In this document: piece by piece, positions 32,492 to 40,905 of the stretch
Layout of the letters: every line of letters starts with the position of its first letter
How positions within the stretch are numbered: the first letter of the stretch is position 1
Source of the DNA: Prosthecobacter sp.
GTDB taxonomy: Bacteria > Verrucomicrobiota > Verrucomicrobiia > Verrucomicrobiales > Verrucomicrobiaceae
DNA: 64,000 nt
Direction: 5' to 3'
NCBI RefSeq assembly: GCF_034366625.1
Contig: NZ_JAXMIH010000006.1
Span: forward strand, 496,001 to 560,000
Position numbers and translations under genes: made by a program
Notes under the pieces: model-generated
Databases searched by the model: none
Told to the model about the DNA's origin: nothing
The model's input: the letters and a program-made list of their open reading frames with translations, nothing else

Positions 32492-33937
32492 CTAAGCCAG
32501 CACCTCCTGAATCACCTGCCCATGCACATCCGTCAGTCGGCGATCGACGCCATTCGTGCGGACGGTGAGTTGTTCATGATCAATGCCGAGCAGGTGCAGG
32601 ATGGTGGCGTGCATGTCGTAGCCGGTGGTGATGTCGTGCATCGCCTGATAGCCCCAGTCGTCGCTTTGGCCGTGGGCGACACCGGGCTGGATGCCTGCGC
32701 CCCAAAGCCACGATACAAAGCTGCCGCAGTTGTGATCACGACCGAGCGAGCCCTGCGAGAAGGGCGTGCGGCCAAACTCGGTGGTCCAGATGACGAGCGT
32801 GTCTTCGGCGAGGCCGCGCTGGCGGAGATCCTGCAACAACGCGGCGATGGGCTTGTCGATGCTGGCGGCCATCGGTGGGAGCTGTTTGGGAATGTCGCCG
32901 TGGTTGTCCCAGTTGTTCGATGCACCCTCAGGACCGCTCCATACTTGCACAAAGCGCACACCACGTTCGATGAGACGTGTGGCGAGCAGGCAGCGCTTGC
33001 CGAAGTCGGCGGTGGGTTTGTCGGCGCTGTCGAGGCAGTAGGCTTTGCGGGCGGACTCTGGCTCGCGCATCACATCAAAGGCCTCCGGCGCGCTGAGCTG
33101 GAGTTTGGCGGCGAGTTGATAGCCGGCGATACGGGCATCAAGCCGCGAATCACCGGGATGTTTTGCCGCATGCGCACGGTTCATCTGGTTCAGCAAGTTG
33201 AGGCCGTCGGTGTCGGCTTGGCGGCTGGCAAAGCCGAACTTCTCATTCGCAAACAGATCAGGAATGGCCTGCGCTGCGCCGGCTTTGATGACGGTGCCCT
33301 GATGCACCGCGGGCAGGAAGCCGGAGGTGAAACAGCCACGCCCGTTGTAAGGCAGACCGCGTGCATCGGGCAGCACAATGAAAGTGGGCAGGTTGTCAGT
33401 GAGATTGCCCAGCGCATATGAGATCCACGCGCCCATGCAGGGAAAACCGGGTAGCAGGAAACCGTTGTTCATCAGGTAGGCGCTCTGCCCATGCACGTTT
33501 GAGCGGCCCTGCATCGCCATCAGGAAGGCCATCTCATCGACGAGCTTCGCCTGCTCGGGAAACAAGCTGCTCGCCCATCGCCCGCTTTGCCCGTGCTGCT
33601 TGAACTCGAACGGGCTTTTCATCAGCGGACCCTGCATGCCCGTCGCTCCTTCGATCTTCACCTTCGAGCCGAGCTTCTGACCATCTTGTTTCGTCAGCAT
33701 CGGTTTGTGGTCCCACAAGTCCATCGGACTCGCACCGCCGTTCATGAAAAGCTGGATCACACGCCGCACCTTGGCCCGATGATGAATGCCGCCATTTAAC
33801 TCGGGCTTTGGCAAAGATACGTCGGCCGAAGCATCGCGCGCCAGCAGTTGTGACAGCGCGACACCCGCGAAACCGCTGCTGATGCCGCCGAGGACATCAC
33901 GACGTGATGGCTTGAAGGATGGTGCGGTGGTGTTCAT
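32492..33937 (-). CDS. DUF1501 protein, Tat-exported
   Basis: 481 residues. A Tat leader is clear: SRRDVLGGISSGFAGVALSQLL. The family core follows with RRVIQLFMNGGASPMDLWDHKP, FIVLPDARG, RFVQVWSGPEGASNNWDNHGD, VIWTTEFGRTPFSQG and the end LTDVHGQVIQEVLA. It is read immediately after the DUF1553 gene at 33938 (no bases between them) and one base before the next DUF1553 gene, so the three are almost certainly one transcript. The role of DUF1501 proteins is unproven; the fold is related to sulfatase/alkaline phosphatase. Confidence 0.92.
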   Translation of the reverse strand: MNTTAPSFKPSRRDVLGGISSGFAGVALSQLLARDASADVSLPKPELNGGIHHRAKVRRVIQLFMNGGASPMDLWDHKPMLTKQDGQKLGSKVKIEGATGMQGPLMKSPFEFKQHGQSGRWASSLFPEQAKLVDEMAFLMAMQGRSNVHGQSAYLMNNGFLLPGFPCMGAWISYALGNLTDNLPTFIVLPDARGLPYNGRGCFTSGFLPAVHQGTVIKAGAAQAIPDLFANEKFGFASRQADTDGLNLLNQMNRAHAAKHPGDSRLDARIAGYQLAAKLQLSAPEAFDVMREPESARKAYCLDSADKPTADFGKRCLLATRLIERGVRFVQVWSGPEGASNNWDNHGDIPKQLPPMAASIDKPIAALLQDLRQRGLAEDTLVIWTTEFGRTPFSQGSLGRDHNCGSFVSWLWGAGIQPGVAHGQSDDWGYQAMHDITTGYDMHATILHLLGIDHEQLTVRTNGVDRRLTDVHGQVIQEVLA

Positions 33938-36874
33938 TCAGTTCACAAAGAGAAACTCGCTGCTGTTGATGAGCACGCGGCACAGCGCGGCGAGGCTGTG
34001 CTGCTGCGCATACGCGGTGAAGTCGCGGATTTCATCGGCGGTCGGTTCGCGCAAAAGAATGCGGCGCACGGCATCTGCGGGTGTGGTGATTTGTTTGCCC
34101 AACTCGTCGCTGAAATGCAGGACGAAGGCGTTGTTGTAGAGCGCGAGTGATTGCAGCGAGGAGGCTGAAAAACTGCGGCTAGGCGCGAGCAAGCCGAGAT
34201 CAGGAAAGTCGAGTGTCTCCATGAATGGATCGGGCACACCGCGCCAGACGAAGCGATAGATGCTGCGGCGATGTTTGGGCACGGCAGCCCAGTCGTAGGC
34301 GGTGTAATCGAGCGTGGGCGTGAGCTGCACGGCCGGGCCAGTGACGAATTGCCGCACGCTGGGGCCACCGAGGGTGAGATCGAGTTTGTCGGCGGCTGCG
34401 AGCACGTGGTCGCGATAGCTGTCGGCATCGAGGCGCAGGCGGTTCATGCGCCAGAGCAGGCGGTTGTCGCCATCGAGCTTCGCCGCATCATCGCGCTGCT
34501 CGCTGCTCTGACGATACGCGGCGCTGGTGACGATGAGGCGGTGCAGATGCTTCAGTGAGCCGCCGCTGTCGCGCAGTTGGCACGCCAGCCAGTCGAGCAG
34601 TTCGGGATGCGATGGCAGACCGCCCATGCGTCCGAAGTCGCTCGGTGTATCGCAGATGCCGCGGCCAAAATGGTAATGCCACACACGGTTCACGATGCTC
34701 CGCCAAGTGAGCGGGTTCTTCGCATCGGCAATCCAGTCCGCGAGCGCAGCACGTCGCTCCGATTCATCGCCCGCATGGGCAGATGTGAAGCGCGAAGGCA
34801 TGGCATTGACGGCGCTGAGCGCACCACTGGGCACCTCGGCCATCGGTTTGCCGAACTCGCCACGCTTCAGCAACTGCACAACCTTCGGCTTCGCCATCGT
34901 GGTCGGCGTGCCTTTGCTGACAGCGAGCAAAACATCCGCCTTCTTGCCTGCGGCATACACGAGTGATGGCGCAGGCAGCTTCTGCGCTTCTTCATTGGCA
35001 CGGATACGCAACACATGAGCAGCAAGCGCGAGGCGCTGCGGCTCACTGCGCTTCTCCGCCGGGACGGCGAGCGCCTCGGCGGCGAGCACGGGCATGGCTG
35101 CGGCATGTGCAGCCGCTTCGTCGGTCACGGAGAGCTTGAAGCGGCCGATGAGATGCGACCGGCCTGACAACTGCTTCAGCGAGATCGTGAGCTTCGCGCC
35201 GGGCTTCAATGTGAGCGGCTGCGCCAGTTCAAACACCGCATGATGCGACTGGCCCACCGCTGGATGAATGCCCCAGCCTGTTTCCGCCTTGCCGTCAATG
35301 GCCATCGACGATGTCCAGCCCTGTTGATCGAAGTCTGCGGTTGCACGCGAGAACTTCAGCTTAACCGGTTGAGCCGCGCCTGATTCAAAAAGCTGCACTT
35401 CGATTTCGCTGAGCGTCAGATTGCCATTGTCCTGTCTGCCCGGTCCGCTCATAGGCAGTGATTTGTCAGCCAGCGTGTCGATCCGCAAAGCCGTCACCTT
35501 GTTGAGCGGCACGGCAGCGGTGATGACATATGTGTCCTTGTCCGGCTTCGCTCCGCTGGAGATGATGACCTCTCTGCTGCGTGAAAGCGCCGCGCCTTCG
35601 GTGCTGACAAAGCTCTCATAGTTCAGCATCGTCCACTTCACCGCCGGTCCCTGCTGCTTTTCCCATGCGGCGACGAGCGCCGCGTTCTCCGGTGTCAGCG
35701 GCACTGCCTTGTCCTGCGCATCCGCTGCCGCAAGCAGCGACTGCCAGCGTTTTCGCTGCTGCGAAACGCTCACGCTTTCATCAAAGGCCACATCGCCCTC
35801 GATGATGCCCGCGAAGACCGATTGCAGCGCATAATAGTCCTCCTGCGTGATCGGATCGAACTTGTGCGCGTGACAGCGGGCACAGTTCGCCGTCGTGCTG
35901 GTAAAGGCGGCCATCGTCTGCGTCACCAAGTCATCGCGGTCGAGGTAATCGAAGTTTGTCGGTGCCGTCTGATACGCGCTGTGATCAAACACGCCCGCGC
36001 CGAGAAATCCTAACGCCGGGATAAGCTGTGGCTCGTCGGGAAACAAGCGATCCGCCGCCAATTGCTCGCGCACGAAGCGCGGCCATGGCTTGTCGCTATT
36101 CAATGACTTGATGACGTAGTCGCGATACCGCCACGCATGATCACGCGGCAGATCGTGACCGCAGCCGTGCGTTTCCGCGAAGTGGATCGTATCCAGCCAA
36201 TGCCGCGCCCAGCGCTCTCCATAGCGCGGTGAAGCCAGCAAACGATCCACCAACGCCGCATAATCACCTTCACGCGCAAACGCCTCCACCTCCGCCAGCG
36301 TCGGCGGCAGACCGTGCAAATCAAACATCACGCGCCGGATCAGCGTGCGACGATCCGCCTCTGGCGAAGGCGCTACCTTCCGTTCGGCCAGTCGTGCGCG
36401 AATGAAGCGATCCACCGGATGCTCCACGCCTGCGACGACGGGCAGTTTCGGCGTCACCAGCGGCTTCAGTGACCACCAGTCCGTCGAAGTCGGCCGCGTC
36501 ACCAGCACGCGTGGATCAGGCGCACCGAGCTTCACCCACTCTTCTAACAACACGATCTCAGTAGCAGGCAGCTTTTCCTTCGGCGGCATCTGATGGTCCT
36601 TGTCTGTCCAGCGCACCATTTTGATGATGAGGCTCTCCTCCGGTTTCCCGACCATGATCGCCGGCCCGTTCTCACCGCCGTCCTCCCAGCCGGATTTCGA
36701 ATCGAGCGTCAGTCCGCCCTTCATCTTCTTCTCATGCGAATGGCACTCATAACAGCGCGCCTTGAGCACCGGCAGCACCTTCGCTTCAAAGAACGCCACA
36801 TCCTGCGCGACCGCGCTCGTCATCGAGGCGATGGCGCAGGCGAGCGAAGCTTGGAGAGCGCTGCGGAAGATCAT
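33938..36874 (-). CDS. PSCyt1-DUF1549-DUF1553 exported protein
   Basis: 978 residues from the ATG at 36874; a TTG at 36886 would add four. After the signal sequence are CYECHSHEKKMKGGLTLDS (haem CxxCH) and MPPKEKLPATEIVLLEEWVKLGAPDPR. DUF1549 follows with RRVMFDLHGLPPTLAEVEAF and RYGERWARHWLDTIHFAETHG, a second CARCHAHKFDPI, then a middle domain and DUF1553 (TWRSIVNRVWHYHFGRGICDTPSDFGRMGG). In the loop before DGDNRLLWRM it has only SSEQRDDAAKL, with no repeat insert, in contrast to the paralogues at 28702 and 58805. It is read with the DUF1501 gene directly downstream. Confidence 0.92.
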   Translation of the reverse strand: MIFRSALQASLACAIASMTSAVAQDVAFFEAKVLPVLKARCYECHSHEKKMKGGLTLDSKSGWEDGGENGPAIMVGKPEESLIIKMVRWTDKDHQMPPKEKLPATEIVLLEEWVKLGAPDPRVLVTRPTSTDWWSLKPLVTPKLPVVAGVEHPVDRFIRARLAERKVAPSPEADRRTLIRRVMFDLHGLPPTLAEVEAFAREGDYAALVDRLLASPRYGERWARHWLDTIHFAETHGCGHDLPRDHAWRYRDYVIKSLNSDKPWPRFVREQLAADRLFPDEPQLIPALGFLGAGVFDHSAYQTAPTNFDYLDRDDLVTQTMAAFTSTTANCARCHAHKFDPITQEDYYALQSVFAGIIEGDVAFDESVSVSQQRKRWQSLLAAADAQDKAVPLTPENAALVAAWEKQQGPAVKWTMLNYESFVSTEGAALSRSREVIISSGAKPDKDTYVITAAVPLNKVTALRIDTLADKSLPMSGPGRQDNGNLTLSEIEVQLFESGAAQPVKLKFSRATADFDQQGWTSSMAIDGKAETGWGIHPAVGQSHHAVFELAQPLTLKPGAKLTISLKQLSGRSHLIGRFKLSVTDEAAAHAAAMPVLAAEALAVPAEKRSEPQRLALAAHVLRIRANEEAQKLPAPSLVYAAGKKADVLLAVSKGTPTTMAKPKVVQLLKRGEFGKPMAEVPSGALSAVNAMPSRFTSAHAGDESERRAALADWIADAKNPLTWRSIVNRVWHYHFGRGICDTPSDFGRMGGLPSHPELLDWLACQLRDSGGSLKHLHRLIVTSAAYRQSSEQRDDAAKLDGDNRLLWRMNRLRLDADSYRDHVLAAADKLDLTLGGPSVRQFVTGPAVQLTPTLDYTAYDWAAVPKHRRSIYRFVWRGVPDPFMETLDFPDLGLLAPSRSFSASSLQSLALYNNAFVLHFSDELGKQITTPADAVRRILLREPTADEIRDFTAYAQQHSLAALCRVLINSSEFLFVN

Positions 36875-36916
36875 GCGAAGAAACAAACGCTGCGCGAAGC
36901 ATGTCTCTCACTGGTC

Positions 36917-38173
36917 TCAGTCCTGCCAAAACTTCGATTCCTTCGGCACAGTGTAGCGCACCTCCATCTCGGGGGTCTCGATGACCTTGCCTTCGCGATG
37001 CAGTGACTCGACGGCGGCGATGACCATGCCGGAGGTGAGCAGGGTGCGCTCGGGGGGGTAGGCGGCGCGGTTGTCGATGACCATGCGCTCGATGTGATGA
37101 ACGAGCGGATTGAAGAAGTCAGCGGTGGTCGCAACCGAAGTGGGCATGGGCAGGAACATCTGGCAGGAGGTGATCTCGCCGGTTTCGCTGTTGAGGCCGG
37201 CGTAGTTGAAGTCGCGCACGCCGAGCATGAAGAGCGTGGTGCGGAAGCCGTCGCGGTGCTCGATGAAGTAGGCGTAGGCATCGGGGAAGTTCTTCCGCGC
37301 CCAATCGAAGCTGATCGCTTCGGTGGGATAGCCTTCCTTCACGGGCAATGTGTGGCTGCGACTCAGTGCGGCGAGGAGGAGTCGCTGCGTTTGCTTCAAA
37401 CCGGCGGCGTGTGCCCACATCTTGTCGCCGCGCAGCGCCAGCACACTCTTGATGCCGACTTCGCCGCCTTTGCGGCGCTCGGACATGCATTGGGAGGTTT
37501 CGAGACCGTGGAAGTCGTATTTCTCCACGCCGCCGTAGCCGACGCAGACGCTCTCGGCCAGCGGTGTGCCCCATGGCAGGTCGATGGCGGGCAGACGTCG
37601 TGTCACGGGCAGTGAGGAACCGGCGAGGAAGGGAAAATTCAGACGCTTCGAGTCGGCGACCATTTCGACGCACTTTTTCCAGTCGGTGGAGAGATGCTTG
37701 TCGTTGAAGACGGGGACGCTGCGGCCGCTGGACTCGAAGACTTTGACCACTTCTTTGAAGAACTCGTAGCGCGGGTAAAGCGTCTGGCCTTTTTCGTTCT
37801 CGGGGTAGTCGCCGTGCTCGCCGATGATGACGACGCCATCGACGGCGAGCTTGCCGGTGCCGAGCGTGAGCGCGTCGGCGATGCTCTTGTGAATCGGAAT
37901 GCCGTAGCGCTTCGAGCGGCCACGGGCGAGATCCTTCTCGGGGAATTGATCGATGTAGAGCGAGATGAGATCGACCTCCGGCTTCCGCCATTCACCACCC
38001 CAGCCATAACCGAGCGCGAAGCGGTCGATGAAGTGCTGCGCATGTGATTTCTCGAACACGACGGTGGCAATGAGCGCGATCTTTTTGCGCGCTGGAGCAG
38101 GTGCGGCGCTGGCGGCGGCCGCAGCAACGCTGGTGAGCAGAAAGGAGCGGCGGGTAATGAGCTTCGTGTTCAT
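36917..38173 (-). CDS. Tat-exported protein of unknown function
   Basis: 418 residues from the ATG at 38173, which overlaps the stop of the MFS gene by four bases. The Tat leader is ITRRSFLLTSVAAAAASAAPAPA. The body is unrecognised. Visible segments are KKIALIATVVFEKSHAQHFIDRF, DGVVIIGEHGDYPENEKGQ and FPFLAGSSLPVTRRLPAIDLP, with a soluble alpha/beta look. The coupling to a hexuronate-type transporter suggests a role in using the same compound, perhaps an exported sugar-acid enzyme. The longer frame reaching 38770 is antisense-free overlap with the MFS gene and is not believed. Confidence 0.75.
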   Translation of the reverse strand: MNTKLITRRSFLLTSVAAAAASAAPAPARKKIALIATVVFEKSHAQHFIDRFALGYGWGGEWRKPEVDLISLYIDQFPEKDLARGRSKRYGIPIHKSIADALTLGTGKLAVDGVVIIGEHGDYPENEKGQTLYPRYEFFKEVVKVFESSGRSVPVFNDKHLSTDWKKCVEMVADSKRLNFPFLAGSSLPVTRRLPAIDLPWGTPLAESVCVGYGGVEKYDFHGLETSQCMSERRKGGEVGIKSVLALRGDKMWAHAAGLKQTQRLLLAALSRSHTLPVKEGYPTEAISFDWARKNFPDAYAYFIEHRDGFRTTLFMLGVRDFNYAGLNSETGEITSCQMFLPMPTSVATTADFFNPLVHHIERMVIDNRAAYPPERTLLTSGMVIAAVESLHREGKVIETPEMEVRYTVPKESKFWQD

Positions 38174-39426
38174 GAGGTGCGGTCCGATTTGTCTTCCCAA
38201 AACAACCAAAGAGGCAGAACGGCGATGAGCGGCAGGAAGGAGGCGAGCAGCAGACCTTGATCGAACGAATGCGTGCGATCTGCGAGCGCGCCGAAGAGCT
38301 TCTGCGCCTGCGCAGGCAGCACCCACGCGACGACACCCGCGATGCCGGTGATCTTGCCCTGATGTCGCGCGGAGAGATCCTGCGTGAAGGCGTGGTAGAG
38401 CGGGAACACGCCGAGCGCACCCGCACCGGCCAGCAGCAGCACGAGAAGCAAGACCCAGCCTTTGTCGAGCATCGGCGTGAGCGCGCAGGTGGCGCACAGC
38501 GCACCGCACGCGGCGAAGACGATCACGCGAGCGGCATGAACCGAGAGCTTTCGTCTGCCGAGCCACACCGCGAGCGCACCCGCGCCGAGGCAGCCGACAT
38601 CCGTCGCCACATACCAAACCGAAGTGAAGTAGAGCGTCTGCGATTCCGTGTAGCCGATCCCTTCTTGCAGGATCTTTGGCAACCAAGCTCGCAGGATTTG
38701 CCAGGTCGTGTTGATGCAGGCGATGACGAAGAACACGACGAGCATGCGACGGCTGAAGATGATGCTCCACAGGCTCTCCGAAGCCGGTTCCACTTCGGTC
38801 GTGCTCAATCTCACCGGTGCAGGCAGATCAGACTTTTTCACCAACGCGAACCACAGCACCAGCCACGCGAAACCGACCGCACCGACGGCTTGAAACGCGA
38901 CGCGCCAACTGCCGAGTTCCGCCGTCATGAGTCCGGTCATGATGAGCGGCGTGATGATCGCGCCGATGGAGGTGCCACTTTGCAGCACGCTGTTGCCGAG
39001 TGAACGCTCACGCGCATCCAGCAGCGCCCGCGTGGTGCGGATGGCACAAGGCCAGTGCCCGGCCTCGAAGAAACCGAGCGCCATGCGACACCACAGCAGT
39101 TCTTGTTCGTTATGCACGAAGCCCGTCGCCAGTCCGGCGAGCGACCACATTGTCAGCACGCCGGCATACAGCCAGCGCACGGAGAAGCGGTCCGCCAGCC
39201 AGCCAAACACGATGGAACCCGCCGCGAAGGCGTAGGCAAACACGGCCTCGATATTGCCATACTGCGCCTGCGTTAGCTGAAACTCCTTCGTGATGCGCAC
39301 GGACGCATTCGCCAGCGTCTGGCGGTCCATGTAGTTGATCGCCGAGGCGAGCAGCAGCAGGCCACAGATCGTCCACTTCCAGGTGGCGGAGCGGTTTGGC
39401 GTGCTCGAATCAACGTCGGGAGTCAT
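38170..39426 (-). CDS. MFS transporter, hexuronate/anion:cation symporter (ACS) type
   Basis: 418 residues with about twelve hydrophobic segments. LASAINYMDRQTLANASVRITKEF with FGWLADRFSVRWLYAG is typical of the ACS family (ExuT, GudP, GarP), as is RMALGFFEAGHWPCAIRTTRALLDARERSLGNSVLQSGTSIGAIITP. It would import a sugar acid such as galacturonate or glucuronate by proton symport. It starts 30 bases after a DUF1501 gene and is coupled to the Tat protein downstream. A sugar acid fits the pectin-lyase-like gene and sulfatases of the same directon. Confidence 0.9.
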   Translation of the reverse strand: MTPDVDSSTPNRSATWKWTICGLLLLASAINYMDRQTLANASVRITKEFQLTQAQYGNIEAVFAYAFAAGSIVFGWLADRFSVRWLYAGVLTMWSLAGLATGFVHNEQELLWCRMALGFFEAGHWPCAIRTTRALLDARERSLGNSVLQSGTSIGAIITPLIMTGLMTAELGSWRVAFQAVGAVGFAWLVLWFALVKKSDLPAPVRLSTTEVEPASESLWSIIFSRRMLVVFFVIACINTTWQILRAWLPKILQEGIGYTESQTLYFTSVWYVATDVGCLGAGALAVWLGRRKLSVHAARVIVFAACGALCATCALTPMLDKGWVLLLVLLLAGAGALGVFPLYHAFTQDLSARHQGKITGIAGVVAWVLPAQAQKLFGALADRTHSFDQGLLLASFLPLIAVLPLWLFWEDKSDRTS

Positions 39427-39456
39427 GTCGGATTCGAGCGGCGATGTGACTGCGAT

Positions 39457-40905
39457 TTATGCGATGAGTTGATCCACCACCTTGGCACCTTGATTGTCGG
39501 TGAGCGAGGCGGCGAGGCCGTTGCGCTTGTAGGTGAGCTTGCTGTGGTCGAGACCGAAGAGTTTCAGCAGCGTGGCGTGATAATCGAAGTGCTTCACCTC
39601 GTCGATGACGGCCTTGTGGCCAAATTCGTCGGTTTCGCCGTGGACATAGCCCTTCTTGAAGCCACCACCAGCCACCCACATGCTGAAGCCGTAGGTGTTG
39701 TGGTCGCGGCCCCATTTCTCGCGGCCTGCGTCGTTTTGCAGCACGGGCAGTCGTCCCATCTCGCCGCCCCAATGCACGACAGTGGTGTCGAGCAAGCCGC
39801 GCTGTTTGAGATCGCTGATGAGCGCGGCGCTAGGCTGGTCGGTCGCTTCACAGTTCTTCGGCAACGCGGTGATGAGCGAGCCGTGCTGATCCCAAGACTG
39901 GCCCGCATTCAGCACCTGCACATAGCGCACGCCGCGTTCGACGAGACGACGCGCGATGATGCAGCGCGTGGCGTAGTCCTTCGTGATCGGATTATCGACG
40001 CCGTAGAGTATTTTGACGTGATCCGGCTCTTTCGAAATGTCGAGCGCCTCTTTCGCGGCGGTCTGCATCTTGGCGGCGAGTTCGTAGCTGGAAATGCGCG
40101 CTTGCAGATCGAGTTCGCCCCGATGCTGCGAGAGATGATCTTCATTGAAGGCCTTCAGCAACGCGAGCTGCCGTTCCTGCGGCGCACCAGCAAGTGAGGC
40201 AGGCGGATCGAGATTCAAAATACGCGGCTCGGTGGGCCGCACGAGTGTGCCCTGGAACAACGCGGGCAGCCAGCCATTGGTGAAATGCTCGCCCTGGAAA
40301 GTTGGCAGGCCGCCGGGATGCGAGAGCACCATGTAGGCAGGCAGTTCGTCTGTTTCGCTGCCGAGACCATACGTCAGCCACGAACCGAGCGCGGGGCGAC
40401 CGGCGGTGATGCGTCCGCCGTTCATCGCGTAGAGGCCCTGCGCATGATTGCTCACGCCGGAGGTCATCGAGCGGATCAGCGTGATCTCATCGACCACCTT
40501 GCTCAGGTTTGGCAGCAGCTCGCTGATCTCCATGCCGCACTGGCCCTGTTTTTCGAACTTCCATGGCGAGCCAAAGCACTTCGCCGATGCCTGCGCGAGG
40601 TTGTCGTATTTGATTTCACCGGGGAACTTCTGACCGTGATACTTCGTGAGCATCGGCTTCGGATCAAAGAGGTCCATCTGCGACGGCCCGCCCATCATGA
40701 AGAGCGAGATCATCGCCTTCGCGCGTGGCTCAAAGTGCGGCTTCTTCGGCGTCAGATCGTAGCGAATCTCGCCAAAGCTTTCCGGCTTCACCGGCGCGGC
40801 GAGCAGGCCGTCGCGCTCTAGCAAGGAGGCAAGCGCCACGGTGCCAAGACCGAACCCGTTGGCGTGAAGGAAATGACGACGTGAGCAGAGTTGGGGGCGG
40901 TTCAT
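39457..40905 (-). CDS. DUF1501 protein, Tat-exported
   Basis: 482 residues from the ATG at 40905, which overlaps the stop of the DUF1553 gene (ATGA). The Tat leader is CSRRHFLHANGFGLGTVALASLL. The core has KAMISLFMMGGPSQMDLFDPKP, IRSMTSGVSNHAQGLYAMNGGR, YMVLSHPGG, RYVQVLNAGQSWDQHGS, VHWGGEMGRLP and the end LTDNQGAKVVDQLIA. It forms a pair with the protein at 40902-43493. Confidence 0.93.
   Translation of the reverse strand: MNRPQLCSRRHFLHANGFGLGTVALASLLERDGLLAAPVKPESFGEIRYDLTPKKPHFEPRAKAMISLFMMGGPSQMDLFDPKPMLTKYHGQKFPGEIKYDNLAQASAKCFGSPWKFEKQGQCGMEISELLPNLSKVVDEITLIRSMTSGVSNHAQGLYAMNGGRITAGRPALGSWLTYGLGSETDELPAYMVLSHPGGLPTFQGEHFTNGWLPALFQGTLVRPTEPRILNLDPPASLAGAPQERQLALLKAFNEDHLSQHRGELDLQARISSYELAAKMQTAAKEALDISKEPDHVKILYGVDNPITKDYATRCIIARRLVERGVRYVQVLNAGQSWDQHGSLITALPKNCEATDQPSAALISDLKQRGLLDTTVVHWGGEMGRLPVLQNDAGREKWGRDHNTYGFSMWVAGGGFKKGYVHGETDEFGHKAVIDEVKHFDYHATLLKLFGLDHSKLTYKRNGLAASLTDNQGAKVVDQLIA

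Noticed and set aside
38174..38770. Extension of the Tat protein frame upstream to 38770
   Set aside because: It overlaps the MFS gene in another frame, is Arg-rich, and a perfect Tat leader begins at the ATG at 38173.
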